From assembly GCA_023242925.1 (NCBI GenBank), contig CP096134.1:682001-746000 (forward strand): a stretch of DNA of 64,000 nt. The letters run 5' to 3'. The position numbers and the translations under genes are program-made. The stretch is from Hyphomonadaceae bacterium JAD_PAG50586_4. GTDB lineage: Bacteria > Pseudomonadota > Alphaproteobacteria > Caulobacterales > Aquidulcibacteraceae. The notes below the pieces were generated by a model, which searched no databases, was not told where the DNA came from, and saw only the letters and a list, made by a program, of their open reading frames with translations. Each line of letters begins with the position of its first letter. Positions within the stretch are counted from its first letter, which is position 1. Shown in pieces: positions 8,425 to 16,314 of the stretch.

Positions 8425-9033
8425 ATGCGTGGTGAAATTCTCTATTACGAAACGGGCGCCGATGTCGGCCTGATCCGAGGCGCCGATGGCGGGCATTATC
8501 GGTTTCGCCTCGCGGACCTGGACGGGCAGCCGCCCACATCTGGCGCTTACGTCGAGTTTGAGCCGCGCGATAGCGAATGGGCGTCGCGAATTGTTGTGAA
8601 GGGCGCCGACGGCCCGCTGCCGGAAAAGCTCGATATTTGGGGCTATTTCGCCAAGTGCATGCGCATGTCGTTCAACGGCGTCGGGCGCGCGCGGCGGCTC
8701 GAATATTGGAGCTTTATCCTTTTCTCGTTTCTTATGCTGATCGGGCTCTTTTTGGTCATTATCGGTATCGGCGCGGTCGGCCAGATGCGCGCAGGCGATG
8801 CTTTCGGCGAGTCTTTCTCCTTGTTGGCGGCGCCGATCCTCCTCATCGCCATCATTTTGTTCATTCCAGCGAGCATCACGGTGCTGATCCGCCGTCTGCA
8901 CGATATCGGCTGGTCGGGGTGGCTTGTGTTGCTGCAACTCGTGCCGCTGGGAGGGTTCATTCTCTTTATTTGCACGCTGATGTCGTCGGAGCGGGGCGCC
9001 AACAAGCATGGGCCCTATCCGAAAGCGGTCTGA
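8425..9033 (+). CDS. DUF805 membrane protein with N-terminal cold-shock-like domain
   Basis: About 202 residues. Residues 1-60 form a small beta-rich domain (MRGEILYYETGADVGLIRGA, then HYRFRLADL and AYVEFEP) that resembles the OB-fold part seen in cold-shock and DUF1294-type proteins. It is followed by a DUF805 membrane domain: MSFNGVGRARRLEYWSF, three or four helices, and RRLHDIGWSGWLVL with the terminal GANKHGPYP. ATG 8425 is chosen because a GGGGGAG site lies just upstream; an earlier in-frame ATG (8398) has none. It separates zapA from the 6S RNA locus, an unusual insertion. Function unknown; an RNA- or nucleic-acid-sensing membrane protein is only a guess from the domains. Confidence 0.75.
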   Translation: MRGEILYYETGADVGLIRGADGGHYRFRLADLDGQPPTSGAYVEFEPRDSEWASRIVVKGADGPLPEKLDIWGYFAKCMRMSFNGVGRARRLEYWSFILFSFLMLIGLFLVIIGIGAVGQMRAGDAFGESFSLLAAPILLIAIILFIPASITVLIRRLHDIGWSGWLVLLQLVPLGGFILFICTLMSSERGANKHGPYPKAV

Positions 9034-9043
9034 GCGGCGTGGC

Positions 9044-9072
9044 TTGAGCGAAGCGCCCACAAGCCCTAGATT
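9044..9072 (+). promoter_or_regulatory. Sigma-70-type promoter for the predicted 6S RNA
   Basis: A -35 box TTGAGC (9044-9049) and a -10 box TAGATT (9067-9072) are separated by exactly 17 nt. They place the transcription start at about 9079-9081, at the first base of the GGGCGG strand that would close the 6S RNA. Confidence 0.6.
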
Positions 9073-9079
9073 CAGCGTT

Positions 9080-9242
9080 GGGCGGTTACTGCGGCGTGCG
9101 AGAGGTGCATCATCCCTGGGACCGTATCATCTCTCTCGGGAGCTGGCTCTGTCGCGGACCCTGGTCCGCAGCACCTGGCGCCCACCTAGTACGCTAGGGT
9201 TCGAGAGGATGAGCAAAGCCTTACGGCGCTTGTGGTCCGCCC
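9080..9242 (+). ncRNA. ssrS: 6S RNA (predicted)
   Basis: The stretch of ~163 nt lies immediately upstream of the fau/ygfA gene and downstream of the zapA unit, the conserved 6S RNA locus. The two ends can pair (GGGCGG at 9080-9085 with CCGCCC at 9237-9242). Inside, TCATCC followed by CTGGG on the left pairs with CTAGGG and GGATGA on the right (about 9109-9120 with 9193-9212), leaving bulged unpaired flanks and a central hairpin GCGGACCctGGTCCGC. This is the closed-stem, central-bubble and terminal-hairpin form of 6S RNA, which mimics an open promoter and sequesters sigma-70 RNA polymerase. A short ORF through this region has no support. Exact ends are estimated. Confidence 0.7.
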
Positions 9243-9297
9243 AACTTTCCTCCCCTGCATAGGGGAAATGCTGAGCGCAGTGAGGCGAAGGGGGAAT

Positions 9298-9906
9298 TTG
9301 ACGTCCGCGCCACGCCCCGACCTCGAAGCCGAAAAGGCCGATGCGCGCATGCTGATGCGCGCCGAACGCGGTGCGGTGGACGCGCGCGACGCGCCGCTCA
9401 AACTGATCGATAATTTCCCGCTGGAGCTGGCGCGTGTATCGCCCGTTGCGGGCTATTGGCCGGTCGGCAACGAGATTGATGGCAGGCCACTGCTCGCGGC
9501 ACTCGCCAAGGTCGGCAATGTGGTGGCGCTGCCGCGGATGGAGAGCCGGCAAGGGCCCGCGCGCTTTCTGGCTTGGCGCGGCTCTGAGGCGCTGACGGCG
9601 GACGCGTTCGGCGTGCCGTCGCCGCCCAAGGGCAGCCAAGAGGTGTCGCCGCGCCTCATCCTCATCCCGCTGATCGCCTTCGATCGCGCCGGCAATCGCT
9701 TGGGCCAAGGCGGCGGTCACTATGATCGGATCATCTCGCTCTGCCGCGCCCACGGCGCGATCGCGGTCGGCATCGCTTATGCAGAGCAGGAAATGGGCCT
9801 CGTCCCCACTGGCCCGCACGACGCGCATCTCGATTGGGTCATTACCCCCAAGGAGGCCATCCGCTGCGAGCGCGGGGCCGGGTTACGGGGTCTGAGCGGC
9901 GCCTGA
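9298..9906 (+). CDS. fau: 5-formyltetrahydrofolate cyclo-ligase
   Basis: The enzyme converts 5-formyl-THF to 5,10-methenyl-THF using ATP, recycling folate. Visible motifs are GYWPVGNEIDGRPLL near the substrate site, VALPRMESRQGPARFLAW, and the ATP-binding loop RLGQGGGHYDRII. The C-terminal GIAYAEQEMGLVPTGPHDAHLDWVITP is also diagnostic. TTG 9298 is chosen because AAGGGGG lies 5-10 nt upstream and the coding homology begins here; an earlier ATG (9268) would add a basic peptide translated from an intergenic palindrome. Length (~202 aa) fits. The 6S RNA-fau arrangement is conserved across proteobacteria. Confidence 0.88.
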   Translation: MTSAPRPDLEAEKADARMLMRAERGAVDARDAPLKLIDNFPLELARVSPVAGYWPVGNEIDGRPLLAALAKVGNVVALPRMESRQGPARFLAWRGSEALTADAFGVPSPPKGSQEVSPRLILIPLIAFDRAGNRLGQGGGHYDRIISLCRAHGAIAVGIAYAEQEMGLVPTGPHDAHLDWVITPKEAIRCERGAGLRGLSGA

Positions 9907-9945
9907 CTGGCTTTTTCGGGGCGCCCCCGTTAGAAGCCTCGCCCC

Positions 9946-10693
9946 ATGGCAGGTCACTCCAAATTCGCGAACATCCAGCACCGCAAAGGCGGGCAGGACA
10001 AAAAGCGCGCGCAGGCGTTCACCAAAATCGCGCGCGAAATTCAGGCGGCGGTGAAGCTCGGCGGGCCGGACCCGAACGCGAACCCGCGTCTCTTCCGCGC
10101 CATGGCCGCGGGCCGCGCCGTCAACATGCCGAAGGACAACATCCAGCGCGCCATCGACAAGGGCGGCGGCGCTGGCGCCGAGCAGCTCGATGAAATCCGT
10201 TACGAGGGCTTTGGCCCGGGCGGGATCGGCGTGATCGTCGAATGTCTCACCGACAATAAGAACCGTACCGCGGGCGAAGTGCGCTCGGCTTTCTCGAAGC
10301 ACGGCGGCAATCTTGGCGAAAGCAATTCAGTTTCGAATGCGTGGCGCAAGGTCGGCGAAGTGCGTTACGCGCTCGCGGTCGCTAGCGAAGACGCGATGCT
10401 CGAAGCCGCGATCGAGGCAGGCGCGGACGATTGCGTCGTCGAAGGCGAACACCACGTCATCACCTGCGAGACGAATGCGCTCGGCGGCGTGGCGCAGGAT
10501 GCTGGCCAAGAAGTTCGGCGACGCCGTCTCGGCCAAATTCGTATGGCGCACCGACATCGCAATCCCGATCGAAGGCGATGGGGCCGAAACGCTGATGAAG
10601 CTGCTCACGCAATTGGATGATTTGGACGACGTTCAAGACGTCTATTCCAACGAAGACATCAGCGACGAGGAAATGGCGCGCTTGAGCGCCTAA
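9946..10693 (+). CDS. yebC: YebC/PmpR family protein, frame broken by a 1-nt insertion
   Basis: The family binds DNA as a transcriptional regulator and has been linked to ribosome rescue at polyproline. The N-terminal MAGHSKFANIQHRKGGQD, AVNMPKDNIQRAIDKG, and EGFGPGGIGVIVECLTDNKNRT are unmistakable. The first frame loses similarity after CETNALGGVAQ (near 10497); the adjacent frame resumes with MLAKKFGDAVSAKFVW and ends QDVYSNEDISDEEMARLSA at 10693. Removing one G from cagg at 10497-10498 gives a normal ~248-residue protein. Downstream of fau with 39 nt between. A sequencing insertion is the likely cause. Confidence 0.85.
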
Positions 10694-10696
10694 GAC

Positions 10697-10915
10697 TCAG
10701 CGGAAAAAGTCGCGCAAATAGTCAAACGCGACCAAGGCTGGCGGGATCATGAATCCAATCAGCGCCGCCCAGAAGATCGTGACGAGTCCGCGCCATATCA
10801 TGTGCGCGAAGCGGCGCTTGCGGCCGATCACCTTGAAGCGCGCATCGATGACTTTTGTGTCATCGATCGGCGCGGCTTCTGCTTCGCGCAATCGGGTGGG
10901 CTGGGGCCGAGTCAT
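10697..10915 (-). CDS. Small protein with one C-terminal membrane helix
   Basis: About 72 residues from ATG 10915: a polar basic N-terminal half (VIDARFKVIGRKRRFAH) and a hydrophobic segment (LVTIFWAALIGFMIPPALVAF) near the C-terminus. An upstream in-frame ATG (10933) is also possible. It is convergent with yebC, with 3 nt between stops. No family recognised. Confidence 0.45.
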   Translation of the reverse strand: MTRPQPTRLREAEAAPIDDTKVIDARFKVIGRKRRFAHMIWRGLVTIFWAALIGFMIPPALVAFDYLRDFFR

Positions 10916-11016
10916 GGCCAGCCGCTTTAGCATAAAAGCTGGCGCAGAAATGGCGAAGCCGCCGACGCTTGTGAGCATCGGCGGCTTCTTCACGCACTAC
11001 GGTTGCGGGGGAGGGA

Positions 11017-11595
11017 TCAGCCGTAGTGGTTATCTCGGTCGCGGCGTTCCGCTTCGACTCTATAGCTAAGACGGTCGAAGCGACGATCAAGGTCCCGACG
11101 CTCGGCCTGCGACAAACCGTTGCGGCGATAGTCTTGCTCAATACGCGCGATCTGCTGAAACTCGGCGCGCAGGCGGTACGCTTCGGTGCGCGAGAGCGAA
11201 CGATCGCGCAGGCCCGCGTCGATACGCGCGTCCAACGCGCGCTGACGCTGGTTGATGTTCTGCCAGCCGCGATCGCCACGGTCTTGGTTATCGTTGCGAT
11301 CCACGCGAATGCGCGCACTCAACGCATCAAAGCGCCGATCAAGATCATTGCGCTCGCGCGCCGATAGGCCGTCCGACATACGATAAGCACGTTCAACGCG
11401 GACGATCTCCTGGAATTCCGCGCGCAAGCCAGAGGCTTCGCGGCGCGTGAGCGAACCGTTTTGCACGCCGCGATCAATGCGCTCATCCAGGCGCTCTTGG
11501 CGATCATTGATGTTCTGCCAGCTTTGGGCAGAGGCGGGTGCTGCGAACGCGAGCGCGCTCGCGGCGACGGCCATGGCCAAAAACTTCTTCATCAT
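11017..11595 (-). CDS. Exported protein with two tandem helical repeats
   Basis: The 192-residue product has a signal peptide (basic MMKK, hydrophobic core, AFAAPASAQ cleavage region). The mature part is two copies of an ~80-residue unit: SWQNINDRQERLDERIDRG with LRAEFQEIVRVERAYR, and GWQNINQRQRALDARIDAG with LRAEFQQIARIEQDYR. Each ends in DLDRRFD and a charged segment. The arginine/aspartate-rich helices suggest a periplasmic helical bundle. The repeat pattern is common in short exported alphaproteobacterial proteins; no function is known. Confidence 0.75.
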   Translation of the reverse strand: MMKKFLAMAVAASALAFAAPASAQSWQNINDRQERLDERIDRGVQNGSLTRREASGLRAEFQEIVRVERAYRMSDGLSARERNDLDRRFDALSARIRVDRNDNQDRGDRGWQNINQRQRALDARIDAGLRDRSLSRTEAYRLRAEFQQIARIEQDYRRNGLSQAERRDLDRRFDRLSYRVEAERRDRDNHYG

Positions 11596-11810
11596 CTTAC
11601 TCCTCGGGCGTTTCCGCCCCTCGGGTGGTCAAGCGATCCGCGCCCGCATCGTTCCAGGGGAACATGAGCCAGGCTGACGCGTCCGCACGGGTTCCAGTCA
11701 GTTGCCAAAGGTCGCGTAACGCTTCATACCGCGACACAAATCGACACATATCCGGTTGCCGTTTCCCCTTATCGCGTGGGCGGGCTGAACTGGACCTGAT
11801 GGAGTGCTTC

Positions 11811-12785
11811 ATGGCGGAACTGGTCGTTGTGTTCGGCGGCTCGGGCTTCATTGGGAAGCAGGTCGTGCGTGCGCTGGCCAAGCGCGGCAAGCGCGTCCGC
11901 ATTGCCATGCGCCGCCCGCATCTGGGCGCCGAACTCCGCGTGATGGGTGATGTCGGCCAGATTCAACTCGTTCAAGCGAACCTACGTTTTCCAGACTCGG
12001 TCGATGCAGCGCTCGAAGGCGCCGACGCTGTCGTGAACTTGGTTGCAGTGCTCCACGAAAGCGGCACGCAGAATTTTGAAGCGCTGCACGTCGAAGGCGC
12101 GCGCGCTGTCGCTGAAGCGGCGGCCAAGCGCGGCATCAAACGCGTCGTGCATATCTCCGCGATTGGCGCTGCAGAGAAGGGCGCCAAATACGCGCAGTCG
12201 AAGTACCAAGGCGAGCGCGCCGTGCTCGACGCTGTGCCGTCGGCGACGATCCTTCGCCCGTCGATCGTGTTCGGTCCCGAAGACGCCTTCTTCAATCGCT
12301 TCGCGCGCATGGCGCAGACGACGCTGGCGCTGCCGCTGATCGGCGGCGGCAAGACGAAGTTTCAGCCCGTGTTCGTCGGTGATGTGGCCGACGCCGTGGT
12401 CGCCGCACTCGATAAGCGTGAGGCGCAAGGTCGCGTTTATGAGCTTGGCGGCCCACGCACGTACACGTTCAAGCAATTGCTCGAATTCATCACCAAGGAA
12501 ATCGCGCGTCCGCGCCCGCTGATCCCGCTGTCGTTCGTGTTTGCATATCCGTTGGGTTTGTTGACCAGCTGGGTGTTCAAGCTAATCCCGTTCGCCGCGC
12601 CGCCGCTCACCGGCGATCAGGTGAATATGCTGCGCAAGGACAATATCGTCGGCGCCGATCCGTTGGCCGACACGATCCAGGATTTGGGCGTCACATCGCT
12701 TGAAACGGTTGAGGCTATCGTGCCAGCTTACCTCTGGCGCTTCCGCCCGTACGGCCAATTCCAGACAAAGCAGAATCCCGCATGA
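11811..12785 (+). CDS. NDUFA9-like NAD(P)-binding protein (complex I-associated)
   Basis: A 324-residue short-chain dehydrogenase-type protein: dinucleotide-binding VVFGGSGFIGKQVVRALAKR, VNLVAVLHESGTQNFEALHV, HISAIGAAEKGAKYAQSKYQGE (a YxxxK-like region) and the ILRPSIVFGPED segment. The C-terminal Trp/Phe-rich region is typical of NDUFA9 homologues. In mitochondria NDUFA9 is an accessory subunit of respiratory complex I; in alphaproteobacteria the homologue is thought to play a similar structural role. ATG 11811 has GGAG 6 nt upstream; earlier in-frame codons lack one. The stop overlaps the next gene (ATGA). Confidence 0.85.
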   Translation: MAELVVVFGGSGFIGKQVVRALAKRGKRVRIAMRRPHLGAELRVMGDVGQIQLVQANLRFPDSVDAALEGADAVVNLVAVLHESGTQNFEALHVEGARAVAEAAAKRGIKRVVHISAIGAAEKGAKYAQSKYQGERAVLDAVPSATILRPSIVFGPEDAFFNRFARMAQTTLALPLIGGGKTKFQPVFVGDVADAVVAALDKREAQGRVYELGGPRTYTFKQLLEFITKEIARPRPLIPLSFVFAYPLGLLTSWVFKLIPFAAPPLTGDQVNMLRKDNIVGADPLADTIQDLGVTSLETVEAIVPAYLWRFRPYGQFQTKQNPA

Positions 12786-13459
12786 CATCGCGCGCCTGGG
12801 CCATCGCCGCTTCGGTTTTCGGATTGGCGACGCTCGGCGTCTTTGTTGCGTTTAATTTTCTGCCTGATGTGGCCCCAGTGTATGCGCCAGGCGAGGCGGC
12901 GACGTACGTGAGCGCGTTCCAGCGCAGCACGACACTCGCCGATCTGGCGCAAGTGTTCGGCGATCCGGCGGATCCCGCGATCATCGCCGCGATGGATCAG
13001 CTCAACACGCTCGATCTTTACGCCTTCATTCCCGTGTACGCGCTGTTCCTAATCGCGACCGCCTTCATGCTCGGCGGCAACGCTATTTTGAAATGGCTTG
13101 CTGTGCTTGCCGTGCTCGTCGGCGCCGGCGGTGATGTGGTTGAAACCTATCAGCAGCTCCAACTCACCGCCGACTACCAAAACGCTACAACGCACCTGCC
13201 GCTGATCGCGCCGATGCATTGGGTGAAATACGCCGGCATTGGCTTGAATGGCGTGCTGGTCTCCGCGCTTTGCCTCACGGCCGAGCGTAAGCGTTGGGTT
13301 CTCGGCATCGTCGGCTTGATGACGCTGCCTATCGTCGCCGCATCATACGGAGGCTTGGTCGAACCGCGCGCGTTCACAGGCGCGGTCGCGCTCTATTGGA
13401 CGGCGTTGCTGGTCGTTTCGATTATCGCGGCGGTCCGGGCGAAAGATGCGCCGGCTTGA
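12782..13459 (+). CDS. Multi-pass membrane protein of unknown function
   Basis: The 225-residue product has an N-terminal hydrophobic segment, an extracytoplasmic loop of about 70 residues, then roughly five further membrane helices (FIPVYALFLIATAFML; WLAVLAVLVGAGGD; WVKYAGIGLNGVLVSALCL; LGIVGLMTLPIVAAS; ALYWTALLVVSIIAAV). Its start overlaps the NDUFA9-like gene stop by 4 nt, so the two are probably co-translated. The 3' end overlaps the convergent DUF488 gene by 38 nt. Family not recognised. Confidence 0.7.
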   Translation: MTSRAWAIAASVFGLATLGVFVAFNFLPDVAPVYAPGEAATYVSAFQRSTTLADLAQVFGDPADPAIIAAMDQLNTLDLYAFIPVYALFLIATAFMLGGNAILKWLAVLAVLVGAGGDVVETYQQLQLTADYQNATTHLPLIAPMHWVKYAGIGLNGVLVSALCLTAERKRWVLGIVGLMTLPIVAASYGGLVEPRAFTGAVALYWTALLVVSIIAAVRAKDAPA

Positions 13460-13877
13460 GGCCGAAGGCGCCGAGGTGGTCGGCGACGATCGCGCGATGG
13501 CACTCGCGCCAATCGTGCTCCAGGCACATGATGCAGACGCGGCCTTTCTTTGCGAGGTCCGCCGTTTCCGCAAGCGCAAGCTGGCTCTCCGGCTCCGCAA
13601 GCTTCGCTTCGAAAATCCGGCGCATGGTTTGGCTATCGCCTTTGCGCGCGGCTTCGCGGCCAGCTTTCGGTGTGCCCAGCGGCTTCATGTGGATGTAGGC
13701 GATGCCGGCTGCGTCCAAGCTAGCCGCCAGTGATTTCTTCGAATAGCCGGCGCGGCGCGAGTTCGCGATCTCGCGCACGTCCACCAGCGTTTTGATCTTG
13801 GCTTCCTGTAGCGCCGCCACGAATTCGGGCACGCCGACATTCTCGTAGCCGATGGTCCAGAGCTTGGATTGCGCCAT
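13422..13877 (-). CDS. DUF488 family protein
   Basis: The ~151-residue soluble protein carries the DUF488 landmarks: TIGYENV at the N-terminus, LVDVREIANSRRAGYSK in the middle and the C-terminal CLEHDWRECHRAIVADHL. The cysteine/histidine arrangement in that last motif suggests a metal or redox site, but the activity is unestablished. ATG 13877 was chosen over an upstream in-frame start because family similarity begins at MAQSKLWTIGYEN. It lies 19 nt after the uppP stop on the same strand. Confidence 0.85.
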   Translation of the reverse strand: MAQSKLWTIGYENVGVPEFVAALQEAKIKTLVDVREIANSRRAGYSKKSLAASLDAAGIAYIHMKPLGTPKAGREAARKGDSQTMRRIFEAKLAEPESQLALAETADLAKKGRVCIMCLEHDWRECHRAIVADHLGAFGLKPAHLSPGPPR

Positions 13878-13896
13878 GCGCTTCGCCTCTAAAGCG

Positions 13897-14709
13897 CTAG
13901 CCCAGCTGGCCCATATAAACGCCGCCGAGCAGAAGCGCGCCGAGGCCAATGCGATACCAAGCAAACGGCCCAAAGCCAATTCGTGTTACGAAATCGAGGA
14001 AGGGCTTCACCACGATCGCGGCGGCGATGAAGGCGAACACAAAGCCCACCGCGATCTCGGCGATGCGCTCTGGGGCGATTTGATCTTTCACCTTGATGAA
14101 GTCGTAGATGAACGCAGCCACCATTGTCGGCATGGCGAGGAAGAACGAAAACTCAGCCGCCGCGCGGCGATCAAGGCCAAGCAGCAACCCGCCATAAATG
14201 GTCGCACCCGAACGCGAGACGCCGGGGATCATGGCGATACATTGCATGAAGCCCACAGCCACCGCGCGCCAGATCGGTGTTTCCGCGGCGTCCGTCACGA
14301 CCGGCTTCGGCGCAAAGCGCTCCAGGAGCAGCATGGCCGCGCCGCCAATCACGAGCGCCCAGCCGATCACGATGAAGCTCTCATAGAGCACCGTCTTCAC
14401 GTAATCGGCGGCGAAAAAGCCGATGCCGACCGCAGGCAGGAACGAGAGAAACAGCATCAGCGCAAAGCGCCGCGCCTCCGGCTTGGTTGGCAGACCGGTG
14501 ATCACATCGATGATGCGCTGCCGGTAAAGCCACATCACCGCCAGGATCGAGCCCAGCTGGATCATGACGGTAAAAACGCCGCCTGGATCGTCGTAGCCGA
14601 TAAGCTCCGCCCCGATCAGGAGGTGGGCTGTGGAAGAGACGGGCAGGAATTCGGTCAGGCCTTGGAGCACGCCGAGGAAGGCGGCGCGGATCAGGTCGAG
14701 AAAGTCCAA
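13897..14709 (-). CDS. uppP: Undecaprenyl-diphosphatase UppP/BacA
   Basis: The 270-residue integral membrane enzyme dephosphorylates undecaprenyl pyrophosphate, recycling the lipid carrier for peptidoglycan and other envelope polymers, and can confer bacitracin resistance. The two catalytic motifs are clear: QGLTEFLPVSSTAHL (16-30) and IPGVSRSGATI (about 160-170). Some eight membrane helices and the length fit the BacA family. Transcribed away from gltD across a ~170-nt divergent intergenic region. Confidence 0.95.
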   Translation of the reverse strand: MDFLDLIRAAFLGVLQGLTEFLPVSSTAHLLIGAELIGYDDPGGVFTVMIQLGSILAVMWLYRQRIIDVITGLPTKPEARRFALMLFLSFLPAVGIGFFAADYVKTVLYESFIVIGWALVIGGAAMLLLERFAPKPVVTDAAETPIWRAVAVGFMQCIAMIPGVSRSGATIYGGLLLGLDRRAAAEFSFFLAMPTMVAAFIYDFIKVKDQIAPERIAEIAVGFVFAFIAAAIVVKPFLDFVTRIGFGPFAWYRIGLGALLLGGVYMGQLG

Positions 14710-14809
14710 GGCGGCGCCCCAAAATGAGCCGAGGCGACCATGAAGCGCGTCGCACCGCGGCGAAAGTGCGAAATTCAGGCCAAAACCTTATGAAGAGGCA
14801 GCTTATTTC

Positions 14810-14838
14810 TTGAACAGGCAGGGAAACTCAGCTTAAAG
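14810..14838 (+). promoter_or_regulatory. Possible promoter for gltD-gltB
   Basis: TTGAAC (14810-14815) and TTAAAG (14833-14838) are spaced by 17 nt and lie about 40 nt upstream of the gltD start. The -10 match is modest. The rest of the 167-nt divergent region to uppP holds no ORF or clear dyad. Confidence 0.35.
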
Positions 14839-14876
14839 GAAAATTATCCCGCAACTCGCGCCTTTGGAGGGCGTTC

Positions 14877-16310
14877 GTGGCCGAACGCATGCAGAAATTC
14901 GTGTCTTTGGGCCAAAAATGGCCCGACAAGCGCCCGGCCGCTGACCGGGCGGGGGATTTTCACGAGATTTATCGCGAATTTATTGCCGAGAAGGCCAACG
15001 AGCAGGCCTCGCGCTGCGCCCAATGCGGTGTTCCGTTCTGCCAGACGCATTGCCCGCTGCAGAACAACATTCCCGACTGGCTGCGCATGACGGCCGAGGG
15101 TCGCCTGGAGGAGGCCTACCAGCTCTCGGCCTCGACCAATTCCATGCCGGAAATCTGTGGCCGGATTTGCCCGCAGGATCGCCTCTGCGAAGGCGGCTGC
15201 GTGATCGAGCAATCGACGCACGGCGCGGTGACGATCGGCGCGGTGGAAAAGTACCTGACCGACACGGCCTGGGAGCAAGGCTGGGTCGCGCCGATCAAGC
15301 CGCGTCGCGAGCGTGAGGAAAGCGTCGGCATAATCGGCGCTGGTCCAGCTGGCCTTGCCGCCGCCGAGCGCCTGCGCCTGCGCGGCTATCAAGTCACGAT
15401 CTATGATCGCCACGACCGCGTCGGCGGCCTCTTGGTTTATGGCATCCCTGGCTTCAAGCTGGAGAAGGAAGTTGTCGAGCGCCGTACGCAACGCCTGATC
15501 GAAGGCGGCGTGAAGTTTGTGCTGAACTGCAATGTCGGTGAGACGATCTCGTTCGAAGATCTTCGCGCGCAGCACGAGTCCGTTCTGATCGCGACGGGTG
15601 TTTACAAAGCAAAGCCCCTCAACGCGCCGAACGATCAGAGCGTGGTGAAGGCGCTCGATTATCTTATCACCTCCAACCGCGTCGGCCTCGGCGACGATGT
15701 GGCGGACTTCACCAGCGGCGCGCTCAATGCCGAAGGCAAGCGCGTTGTCGTGATCGGCGGCGGCGACACGGCGATGGATTGCGTGCGCACGGCCGTGCGC
15801 CAAGGCGCCAAGAGCGTGACCTGTCTTTATCGCCGCGACCGCGCCAACATGCCCGGCTCGCAACGCGAAGTGAAAAACGCCGAGGAAGAGGGTGTTGTGT
15901 TCGAATGGCTCGCGGCGCCGAAAGCGGTGCGCGCGGGCAAAAAGCCTGGTGTCGCCGCCGTGCGTATGCGCCTCGGCGCGCCGGACGCGAGCGGGCGTCA
16001 ATCGCCGGAAGAAGTGCCGGGCAGTGAGTTCGACGTGCCGGGCGATCTCATCATCGCAGCTCTCGGCTTCGATCCGGAGGATCTGCCGGAAGCCTGGGAC
16101 GCGCTCGATCTCAAAACGACACGCTGGGGCACGATCAGCGCCAATCCGCTGACCTACGCTACGAATTTGCCGGGCGTGTACGCTGCCGGCGACATCGTGC
16201 GCGGCGCTTCGCTCGTCGTCTGGGCCATCAAGGAAGGCCGCGAGGCCGCCGATGCGATCCACGCTCATCTTCAAGACCGCGCCCAAGCGGCGCGCGTAGC
16301 TGCGGAATAA
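14877..16310 (+). CDS. gltD: Glutamate synthase (NADPH) small subunit
   Basis: The 477-residue flavoprotein takes electrons from NADPH and passes them through iron-sulfur clusters to GltB. N-terminal cysteine clusters are visible (RCAQCGVPFCQTHCPLQNN; CGRICPQDRLCEGGC), followed by the FAD motif IGAGPAGLAAAERL near 150 and the NADPH motif VIGGGDTAMDC near 290, then the C-terminal GVYAAGDIVRGASLVVWAI. A GTG start at 14877 is chosen because GGAGG lies 6 nt upstream. The gene precedes gltB by 4 nt; the two form an operon in the order gltD-gltB. Confidence 0.93.
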   Translation: MAERMQKFVSLGQKWPDKRPAADRAGDFHEIYREFIAEKANEQASRCAQCGVPFCQTHCPLQNNIPDWLRMTAEGRLEEAYQLSASTNSMPEICGRICPQDRLCEGGCVIEQSTHGAVTIGAVEKYLTDTAWEQGWVAPIKPRREREESVGIIGAGPAGLAAAERLRLRGYQVTIYDRHDRVGGLLVYGIPGFKLEKEVVERRTQRLIEGGVKFVLNCNVGETISFEDLRAQHESVLIATGVYKAKPLNAPNDQSVVKALDYLITSNRVGLGDDVADFTSGALNAEGKRVVVIGGGDTAMDCVRTAVRQGAKSVTCLYRRDRANMPGSQREVKNAEEEGVVFEWLAAPKAVRAGKKPGVAAVRMRLGAPDASGRQSPEEVPGSEFDVPGDLIIAALGFDPEDLPEAWDALDLKTTRWGTISANPLTYATNLPGVYAAGDIVRGASLVVWAIKEGREAADAIHAHLQDRAQAARVAAE

Positions 16311-16314
16311 GTCC

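Noticed and set aside
9190..9215. GGTTCGAG resembling a tRNA T-loop
   Set aside because: No acceptor stem, anticodon loop or CCA fits around it; it is part of the predicted 6S RNA.
9008..9262. 84-residue ORF through the 6S RNA region
   Set aside because: Arginine/serine-rich with no similarity; it overlaps the predicted promoter and paired RNA segments.
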